Of a stretch of DNA of 28,821 nucleotides, positions 23,394 through 28,821 are shown piece by piece. The DNA lies in NCBI GenBank assembly GCA_910588215.1, contig CAJUQJ010000047.1, positions 1-28,821 on the forward strand. Reading direction: 5' to 3'. This DNA is from an uncultured Lachnospiraceae bacterium (lineage in GTDB: Bacteria; Bacillota; Clostridia; Lachnospirales; Lachnospiraceae). The notes beneath the pieces are model-generated. The model searched no databases. It was not told the DNA's origin and saw only the letters and a list, made by a program, of their open reading frames with translations. The first letter of the stretch is position 1. Each line of letters starts with the position of its first letter. The position numbers and the translations under genes were made by a program.

Positions 23394-25328
23394 TCAACCG
23401 GCCACAGATTCCAACTCCACTTTTTCATAAAATATATCCAGGATCATTTCATACAGAGCATTTTCGTCCGGATAGAATTCTTCAAATTCTTCTCCCATAA
23501 CGGTTTCCCCTTTCAATGTATAGAAATTACCTTCCTTAAATCTGTACTTCGGCAGAACAGATGCCAGATAAGTCATTTCATGCAGGGAAATATCCGTGAC
23601 CATCTGTGGTGATATGGTCTGATACAGATTCAAGGCTACGGAAATATCTCTGCTGACTTCCTCCCGCGCCTTATTGATCAAATTTGTCACATATTGCCGC
23701 TGCCTTTCCAGTCTCATGTCCGCCGATCCAAAAACATCCGTATCTCTGTATTTCACATACCAAAAGGCGTTTTCACCGTTTAAATGCACCTTGCTGTCTT
23801 TCACGAGACTCTCATCGACTTTAGTCAGATCCTCCAATACCGTCACATCTATACCGCCCACCGTATCATTGATCATAGGAATGGCGCTCATATTAACAGC
23901 GGCATATCCATGTATGGGAAGATTGTAAAACAACTTCTCCACCGCTTTCTTCTGATATTCACAGCTCTTCTTCATTCCGTCTCCAAAACCGTGCTGCACC
24001 GCGATCTGCGCCTTCGTCGTAGTGATATATGTTCCCTCACCGTTATAGATGTCAATATCCGCCATCGTATTGCGATTGATCCCTATGATCTTAATACTGC
24101 TGTCTTTCGGATTCATGACTGCCAGAAAAAGAGCATCCGCCTGCCCGCCCTCCGTTTCTTCCGCCGCCGCTGCCGCGTCACTGTCCTTATCAATACCCAT
24201 TATGAGAAACGTAAGAATATCCCGATTATATTGATAGATCGTATCCTGGTATTTCACCCATCCGTCCTGCCATCTGACTTCTTCCTCCTTCATCAGTTCA
24301 GCAGTTCCTATCGCAGTCTGCAATTTGGGCTGTGTGTCGTTTGATGCGCTCAGCAGGCCTCTCTTGCCCATAGCCTTAACCGCTTCGAATCCGCCCAGAA
24401 GCACTGCGCAGATGATCTGGAGAATGACAATTGCCACCAGAATACTTTTGACGGACTTTTTGGCTGCCGCCTTTACCTTCTGCTTTCTTATCTCTCTTCG
24501 CTCTTTCTTTTCTTTTTCCCTTTTCTCTCTTGCTTCCCGCTTCTGCGTCTCATAGAGTTCTTTCTGCAGCCTTTTCAGCTGCTGCTCTTCCTTCTCCTGC
24601 TTTTCTATGGCTTCGGCATCCGCCCCATACTCGCCGTAATATTTACCATAGTATTTACCGTAATATTTACTGTAATATTTACCGTAATATCCTTTACTGT
24701 TCATATCGACCTTGTTCAGGACGACTCCTAAAATACGACTCCCTGTCTTGTCCAGCTGGTCTTTCACCTTCTGAACAAAGCGGTAACTTACTGTATTATT
24801 CTCTACCACCAGTACGGCGCCATCGCAATTTTTGGCCACTACCGCAGCATCTATAACGCTTCCAAGCGGCGGTGTGTCAATAATAATATAAGCAAATGTT
24901 TTCTTCATGGTATCCAGCATCTCGGTAAATTTTCTGCTTCCGAGAAGTTCGCTTGGGTTCGGCGGCACCGGACCCGAAAAAAGCACATGAAGTTTTGTAA
25001 CATCCGTTTCACAGACCGCATCCATATATTGATTCTTCCCGGTCAGACAATGACTCAGGCCAAATTTCACCTCGCCTGTCTTATAACGTCCGATCAATAC
25101 CGATTTACGCATATCCGCATCGATCAGCAGCGTCATATTACCGGCTTCTGCAAATGACTTCGCCAGTTCCATGGCCACGCTGGATTTCCCCTCATGTGCC
25201 ATGCAGCTGGTGATCGCGATCACTTTGATATCGTCACCGCAGAACTCTATATTACTGCGCAGCGTCTTAAAGGCTTCCTTTATATAAAAGCCATTCTTCC
25301 TTTGAAAGTACAGCTTTACCTCCTGCAT
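23394..25328 (-). CDS. BY-kinase (CpsD-like) fused to transmembrane LytR-CpsA-Psr (LCP) domain
   Basis: A 644-residue two-domain protein. Residues 1-210 form a CpsD/YwqD tyrosine kinase: Walker A SCMAHEGKSS (41-50), Walker A' LLIDAD (67-72), Walker B YIIIDTPP (147-154). A tyrosine cluster of 11 Tyr in YYGK repeats (214-234) follows, then a charged Lys/Glu/Arg coiled coil (240-290). One membrane helix (about 295-316) leads to an extracellular LCP domain (about 368-560) with FLIMGIDKD, IKIIGINRNT, NDTVGGIDVTV and WYVKYRDTD...DMRLERQRQ. In LCP proteins the usual RDT is RNT here. The kinase regulates polymerisation with Wzz, and LCP enzymes attach the polymer to the wall. The fusion would tie the two steps together (inference). 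It begins 2 bp after the Wzz-like stop. Confidence 0.9.
   Translation of the reverse strand: MQEVKLYFQRKNGFYIKEAFKTLRSNIEFCGDDIKVIAITSCMAHEGKSSVAMELAKSFAEAGNMTLLIDADMRKSVLIGRYKTGEVKFGLSHCLTGKNQYMDAVCETDVTKLHVLFSGPVPPNPSELLGSRKFTEMLDTMKKTFAYIIIDTPPLGSVIDAAVVAKNCDGAVLVVENNTVSYRFVQKVKDQLDKTGSRILGVVLNKVDMNSKGYYGKYYSKYYGKYYGKYYGEYGADAEAIEKQEKEEQQLKRLQKELYETQKREAREKREKEKKERREIRKQKVKAAAKKSVKSILVAIVILQIICAVLLGGFEAVKAMGKRGLLSASNDTQPKLQTAIGTAELMKEEEVRWQDGWVKYQDTIYQYNRDILTFLIMGIDKDSDAAAAAEETEGGQADALFLAVMNPKDSSIKIIGINRNTMADIDIYNGEGTYITTTKAQIAVQHGFGDGMKKSCEYQKKAVEKLFYNLPIHGYAAVNMSAIPMINDTVGGIDVTVLEDLTKVDESLVKDSKVHLNGENAFWYVKYRDTDVFGSADMRLERQRQYVTNLINKAREEVSRDISVALNLYQTISPQMVTDISLHEMTYLASVLPKYRFKEGNFYTLKGETVMGEEFEEFYPDENALYEMILDIFYEKVELESVAG
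24627..24689 (-). repeat. 12-bp tandem repeats encoding the YYGK tyrosine cluster
   Basis: Five near-identical 12-bp units, TAATATTTACCG-like on the plus strand, encode Y-Y-G/S-K repeats. In-frame repeat length means copy changes would alter the number of phosphorylatable tyrosines without frameshift. Confidence 0.75.
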
Positions 25329-25330
25329 CG

Positions 25331-26062
25331 TTACTTCCTCTTACTCTTTCTCTTTTTTGCAGTCTCATCTTCCGAAATGGCTGGTATCATCGCAAGCGTG
25401 CTGAGTCCCAGATATCTTTCCACATCTTCCGAAGATTTGATTGTATCATTCAGCAGAAAAAGGATCATAATGACTGCACCGGCAAGAAGCGCTCCTGCCA
25501 CGCCGCCGATCACTGACCATTTCACGACACTGGGACCCGATTTCTCCAACGGTATATTGGCTGTCTCGACCACATTGACCGCTTCGATATCCATTACGTT
25601 CTGAATATGTTCTCCTGCCACCTCCCTGATACAGTTTGCTATATTTCTGGCCATCTCCGGATCCGTATGCTCTACTGTGATCGATACAATACGGGTATCC
25701 ATCGGCGTATTCACCGATACCGTGCGCATCAGGTCTTCATATTCTATATCACCCAGAGAAAGCTGCTCGATCACCTTCTCCAGAACGTACCTGCTGTTGA
25801 TCAGCTCTGCATAGTCTTTCGTCAACTGCGTTCCCATCTGAACATCTGTATAAGTAACTGAAGAATCATCTGTTTTGTTTAAGATATAGATCTTGGTAGT
25901 CGATTCAAAAACCGGCGCCAGGACATACGCACTGATCACAAAGCAGATGACCGCTGCTACGAAGCCGGCGCTCAATACGATCCAAAACCGGCCGAGCAGT
26001 ATATGAATCAACACCAGCATATCAAATTCAATTTCATTAGTATTTTCTCTGTGGTTTTCCAT
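25331..26062 (-). CDS. Wzz/CpsC-like chain-length co-polymerase
   Basis: A 243-residue protein. Two membrane helices (about 24-50 and 181-204) flank an extracytoplasmic domain with FESTTKIYILNK, QLTKDYAELINSRYVLEKVI and VETANIPLEKSGPS, the Wzz/CapA/YveK pattern. The cytoplasmic tail (SEDVERYLGLSTLAMIPAIS) is the stretch that contacts the BY-kinase. It activates the kinase of the next gene, 2 bp downstream, and sets polymer length. AGGAAG precedes the start by about nine bases. Length is normal for the Firmicute split Wzz/kinase arrangement. Confidence 0.92.
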   Translation of the reverse strand: MENHRENTNEIEFDMLVLIHILLGRFWIVLSAGFVAAVICFVISAYVLAPVFESTTKIYILNKTDDSSVTYTDVQMGTQLTKDYAELINSRYVLEKVIEQLSLGDIEYEDLMRTVSVNTPMDTRIVSITVEHTDPEMARNIANCIREVAGEHIQNVMDIEAVNVVETANIPLEKSGPSVVKWSVIGGVAGALLAGAVIMILFLLNDTIKSSEDVERYLGLSTLAMIPAISEDETAKKRKSKRK

Positions 26063-26083
26063 TCTGTTCTTCTTCCTGTCCTG

Positions 26084-26818
26084 TCAATACAAAGCGATTT
26101 CTTTATTCCGGATCACATACAACGGATTGTCGCAGAACAATTCCCTGCAGTAATCCTCCCCATATTTCTTTCTGACATGATCCGCACAGTCTGAAAGGCA
26201 GGGAAGTCTTTTCTTCATGTCATGTGCATCTGTCGCAACAAAATGAACCTGCCGCTGCTTTAAGAGTTTCCCGACAGACCGTTTGATCCCAACGCCGGAT
26301 TTACCTATGATACTGCCGGCATTTACCTGAATATAACATCCCATCTCGATCAGATCGTCTATTCCGCACTTTCTGGCACAGACATTCCGGTATCGTTCCG
26401 CATGAGCCAGGATCGGATGATAGCCACCCATCAGAAACGTATAGATTCCGTTACGGAGATACTCATAATCCGCCAGAGGATCAAACTCTACAAGTATATA
26501 TCTGGAGCCGGCCATAGTTTTGGCCATATCCTTTCTCATCTCCTCCACGATCCCGTTACGGTAATACAGTTCACTCCCAATATGCAATTCTATACTGACA
26601 GCTTCTTCTGCCAACATCTCCCGCAGCCGATCTACTCTGGATACCACTTTCGGATATGACACATGACGGCGATCCGGTTTATTATGCGGTGTACAGATAA
26701 TGGCGGATATCCCATCCCCTGCCGCATATCTGAGCATCTGCATGCTCATTTCATAACTGTCCGGTCCGTCATCCACTCCGGGTAAAATATGAGAATGAAT
26801 GTCAATTAAATTTTTCAT
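26084..26818 (-). CDS. cpsB: CpsB/CapC-family tyrosine phosphatase (PHP fold)
   Basis: A 244-residue protein. PHP metal ligands are clear: DIHSHILPGVDDG (6-18), ICTPHNKPDRRH near 41-52, IGSELYY near 80, HAERYRN near 138-144, VNAGSI and FVATDAHDM near 195. It is a manganese-dependent phosphotyrosine phosphatase that resets the BY-kinase encoded two genes down. First gene of the operon, about 66 nt after the inferred transcription start. The ribosome site is weak (GGTGA). Confidence 0.94.
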   Translation of the reverse strand: MKNLIDIHSHILPGVDDGPDSYEMSMQMLRYAAGDGISAIICTPHNKPDRRHVSYPKVVSRVDRLREMLAEEAVSIELHIGSELYYRNGIVEEMRKDMAKTMAGSRYILVEFDPLADYEYLRNGIYTFLMGGYHPILAHAERYRNVCARKCGIDDLIEMGCYIQVNAGSIIGKSGVGIKRSVGKLLKQRQVHFVATDAHDMKKRLPCLSDCADHVRKKYGEDYCRELFCDNPLYVIRNKEIALY

Positions 26819-26891
26819 TTGTCACCGTAAACTATGTTGAAAAGTAAGTTAAAATCAGCATTTCACTAAATATAAACTAACATTATATTTC

Positions 26892-26920
26892 ATTATAATA
26901 GATTAAATCTTTCAAGTCAA
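26892..26920 (-). promoter_or_regulatory. Strong sigma-A promoter of the polysaccharide operon
   Basis: Minus strand TTGACT (26915-26920), exactly 17 bp, then TATAAT (26892-26897): one mismatch from consensus. It is the only strong promoter before cpsB and may drive genes down to 12651. The 26819-27087 gap otherwise holds no gene. Confidence 0.85.
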
Positions 26921-27087
26921 TTAAAAAGCCATTTTTAATTTAGCATCCAAGGCATGCACGTAATGTACAATCTATTACATAAAACGCTTCGGGACTGTGA
27001 AATATAGAGGGTGAAAGATAATTCTTGCTATGCGAAGATTAATTTTAGACAGTTCCTTAAGACTATGGAAAGGCATGGGTATAATTG

Positions 27088-27402
27088 ATGTATGAGGATT
27101 TTCTCTCCGACAGATTGGCTGAATTAAGAATGCAAAGAGGTATTTCAGCACGCGATATGTCTTTGACATTAGGACAGGCAAACAATTATATCAATACAAT
27201 CGAAAACAAGAAATCCCTGCCCTCCATGCAGTCATTTTTCTATATTTGTGAGTTTTTCGGCATAACGCCACAAGAATTTTTCGACACGGGAAACTCCAAT
27301 CCCAAACTGTTAAAAGAATTTATCCAGGAAGCGAAAAAACTAGACAATGAATCCTTCTCTCATCTTCTGGGCATTATGAAAGCTCTGAACAAAAGCAAGT
27401 AG
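27088..27402 (+). CDS. XRE-family regulator divergent from the EPS operon
   Basis: A 104-residue protein. The HTH spans about residues 5-60: LSDRLAELRMQRGISARDMS, LTLGQANNYINTIENKKSLP, FFYICEFFGITPQEFF. A short C-terminal helical tail ends KALNKSK. ATG 27088 is chosen; TTG 27085 is in frame and the ribosome site is poor (AAAGG 13 bases off). Its position, divergent from the operon promoter 170 bp away, makes control of polysaccharide genes plausible but unproven. Confidence 0.85.
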   Translation: MYEDFLSDRLAELRMQRGISARDMSLTLGQANNYINTIENKKSLPSMQSFFYICEFFGITPQEFFDTGNSNPKLLKEFIQEAKKLDNESFSHLLGIMKALNKSK

Positions 27403-27427
27403 TACGCGGAGCCTGTCGTGTCGCCTC

Positions 27428-27668
27428 TCAGCCTTTCGTTTTTGATACCGCATAGTCCTGTAATGCCAGCATTTGATGGAATTCCTCTTCCCCACGGAAC
27501 TCCAAATAGACCTTATTATCCTCGAATACCTCGATCCGGTTGATAAGGCACAGAAGTGTCTTTCCGATCATCTCTTCCTGCTTCTGCAGGGCCTTTTCTC
27601 GTCTCCTCATGCTTTTCTTCATAAATGGCACGGAAGTGTCTATGATCCTCCTCCGGGATCAGGCCTGT
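27428..27668 (-). pseudogene. C-terminal remnant of a large serine recombinase, frameshifted
   Basis: The frame from 27668 reads TGLIPEEDHRHFRAIYEEK, just after a TAG. Around 27610-27620 the match moves to another frame: RREKALQKQEEMIGKTLLCL then INRIEVFEDNKVYLEFRGEE. Together these look like the coiled-coil and C-terminal end of mobile-element serine recombinases. No catalytic domain remains. The 67-codon frame 27428-27631 is probably not a real gene. Confidence 0.55.
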
Positions 27669-27766
27669 CTATAAAAATCCGGAAAAGAGATGAGCGCAGA
27701 TTCCGCCACCCCTGAATACCTTTTATAATAGAATCACAAATTTTTTATACAAACGAGGAGGCCGCT

Positions 27767-28687
27767 ATGGATAACTTACAGAAATATGTAGAAAACTATT
27801 TGGAATACTGCCAAGTACAAAAAAGACTGGATGAAAAAACACTACGGGCATATCGAACAGACTTAACCCAGTTCTGCGAATATACCCCACGCAACGATGT
27901 TTTAGAGATCACGCCGGAAATATTGGAAAATTTTCTCGGAAACCTTCATCAAAAATATGAACCCAAAACAGCGAAAAGGAAAATTGCATCATTGAAAGCC
28001 CTCTTCCGCTACTTTGAATATAAGAACCTGATCATGCAAAATCCTTTTACCAAGCTGCAGATAAAATTCCGCGAACCTGTCCTCTTACCAAAAACCATCC
28101 CTCTTTATACTGTTGAAACATTTCTATCTACTATATATCAGCAAGCGTCAAACGCCAAAACAGATTATCAACAAAGAAATGCTCTAAGAGATGCCGCAGT
28201 AATAGAATTACTATTCGCCACTGGAGTGCGGATTTCAGAACTCTGTTCTTTAAGTACAGATGATGTAAATCTTTTTGACAGGACCATATTGATCTATGGA
28301 AAAGGCTCTAAAGAAAGGAAGATACAGATTGGAAATGATGATGTCATCAATATCCTGAAAAAGTATAAAAGTGATTTTAATAACGAGATACAAAACTGTG
28401 GCTATTTCTTTGCAAATCAAAAAGGAAGGAAAATATCAGAACAATCTGTCCGCAGAATGATAAATAAGTACACTTCTCTTGCTGCCATAAATCTACATAT
28501 CACCCCGCATATGTTCAGGCATACTTTCGCTACAAGTCTTTTAGAAGCAGATGTTGATATCCGGTATATTCAGCAAATGCTTGGACATAGTTCGATCACT
28601 GTTACGGAAATATATACCCATGTTGCCATGTCTAAGCAGAGAGATATCCTTACTACGAAACACCCCAGGAAAAATTTTCAGATATAG
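27767..28687 (+). CDS. Tyrosine recombinase (XerC/D-like integrase)
   Basis: A 306-residue protein. The N-terminal SAM-like core-binding domain (about 1-95) precedes the catalytic domain with R155 (TGVRISEL), K179 (YGKGSKER), H248 and R251 (HMFRHTF), H274 (LGHSSI) and Y283 (EIYTHV): a full active-site set. GAGGAGG lies five bases before ATG 27767, and a TATAAT box lies at 27724-27729. It is near the chromosomal Xer size but adjoins a capsule operon and a recombinase remnant, so it may be an element integrase or a DNA invertase of the locus. No inverted repeats around the operon promoter were found by eye. Confidence 0.92.
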   Translation: MDNLQKYVENYLEYCQVQKRLDEKTLRAYRTDLTQFCEYTPRNDVLEITPEILENFLGNLHQKYEPKTAKRKIASLKALFRYFEYKNLIMQNPFTKLQIKFREPVLLPKTIPLYTVETFLSTIYQQASNAKTDYQQRNALRDAAVIELLFATGVRISELCSLSTDDVNLFDRTILIYGKGSKERKIQIGNDDVINILKKYKSDFNNEIQNCGYFFANQKGRKISEQSVRRMINKYTSLAAINLHITPHMFRHTFATSLLEADVDIRYIQQMLGHSSITVTEIYTHVAMSKQRDILTTKHPRKNFQI

Positions 28688-28712
28688 AAACGTGCGCCGC
28701 AAGGTGTACTGT

Positions 28713-28753
28713 GATAAACCCAGTCTAAAAAGTACTTTTAGGCTGGGTTTATC
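28713..28753 (+). terminator. Terminator hairpin of the recombinase gene
   Basis: GATAAACCCAG-T-CTAAAA pairs with TTTTAG-G-CTGGGTTTATC. The tail ATTGTTTATC is T-rich. It lies 26 bp after the recombinase stop and could work in both directions. Confidence 0.7.
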
Positions 28754-28762
28754 ATTGTTTAT

Positions 28763-28791
28763 CTGACTGATAATTGTTTATTATCGGTCAG
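28763..28791. repeat. Second inverted repeat after the recombinase gene
   Basis: CTGAC-T-GATAAT and ATTATC-G-GTCAG around a TGTTT loop. Too AT-rich for a terminator, it could be a recombinase binding dyad or attachment-type site. No partner site was found in the window. Confidence 0.4.
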
Positions 28792-28821
28792 AAGTTAGAT
28801 GGGTAATTAAAAGTTATCCAT

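Noticed and set aside
22582..23430. 282-codon plus-strand ORF
   Set aside because: Exact antisense overlap with the sortase-like gene, which has a clear fold pattern and ribosome site.
26940..27080. Invertible promoter segment
   Set aside because: Only short imperfect dyads (around 26960-26985) were found; no matching inverted repeat pair brackets the EPS promoter.
27080..27085. TATAAT box just before the XRE start at 27088
   Set aside because: Transcription would start inside the gene, and the HTH needs the residues from 27088; the -35 match is poor.
27428..27631. Small intact gene of 67 codons
   Set aside because: Continuation of the similarity upstream in another frame indicates a frameshifted recombinase remnant.

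Overview
The window looks like the chromosome of an anaerobic Firmicute of the Lachnospiraceae type (inference from protein style: Gram-positive Shine-Dalgarno sites, CpsB/Wzz/BY-kinase and LCP proteins, EpsG polymerase, FrhB-type ferredoxin protein, SymE/DUF5348/DUF6075 mobile proteins). Nearly everything from 1 to 26818 is on the minus strand, except an IS110 transposase. Only the last 1.8 kb has plus-strand genes. No rRNA, tRNA or CRISPR array was seen.

Region 1 (1-2400) is an AT-rich two-gene cassette. A SIR2-like protein is followed 9 bp later by a HerA/DUF87-type ATPase that runs off the left edge. This is the gene pair of the SIR2-HerA class of anti-phage systems.

Region 2 (about 2540-4000) is one IS110-family insertion sequence with an intact DEDD/serine transposase. 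Its roughly 175 bp 5' noncoding part folds into nested stems and is the expected place for a bridge RNA.

Region 3 (4249-10254) is a plasmid/ICE-like maintenance block read right to left: DUF6075, SymE-like, DUF5348, ParA, ParB, RepA_N initiator, XRE regulator and two overlapping small sigma-like proteins. repA contains a tandem array of 23-bp iteron-like repeats. parB contains a 27-bp perfect palindrome. Strong hairpins lie upstream of repA and downstream of the XRE gene. No relaxase, type IV secretion or integrase gene of this element is in the window, so it is either a remnant or continues to the left.

Region 4 (10485-12275) is a cytoplasmic-looking subtilisin (S8) with its catalytic triad intact, set apart from the next locus by a terminator.

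Region 5 (12651-26920) is a Wzx/Wzy-type exopolysaccharide or capsule locus. It is probably one long operon from a near-consensus sigma-A promoter at 26892-26920. Order of transcription: CpsB phosphatase, Wzz-like co-polymerase, a fused BY-kinase/LCP protein, a sortase-B-like protein lacking the catalytic Cys and His, a 200-bp highly structured gap, a secreted protein of unknown function, the initiating sugar transferase, GT8, pyruvyltransferase, FrhB-type Fe-S protein, two GT2 enzymes, an EpsG-type polymerase and the flippase. In the usual model the sugar transferase starts the repeat on undecaprenyl phosphate, the transferases and pyruvyltransferase build and decorate it, the flippase exports it, EpsG polymerises it, CpsB/Wzz/BY-kinase control length, and LCP attaches the chain to the wall. 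Here the last two activities sit in one polypeptide.

Region 6 (27088-28821) holds, divergent from the operon, an XRE regulator, a broken serine-recombinase remnant and an intact tyrosine recombinase with a terminator.

The most unusual items are the BY-kinase/LCP fusion, its catalytically defective sortase neighbour, and the structured element at 22365-22563.
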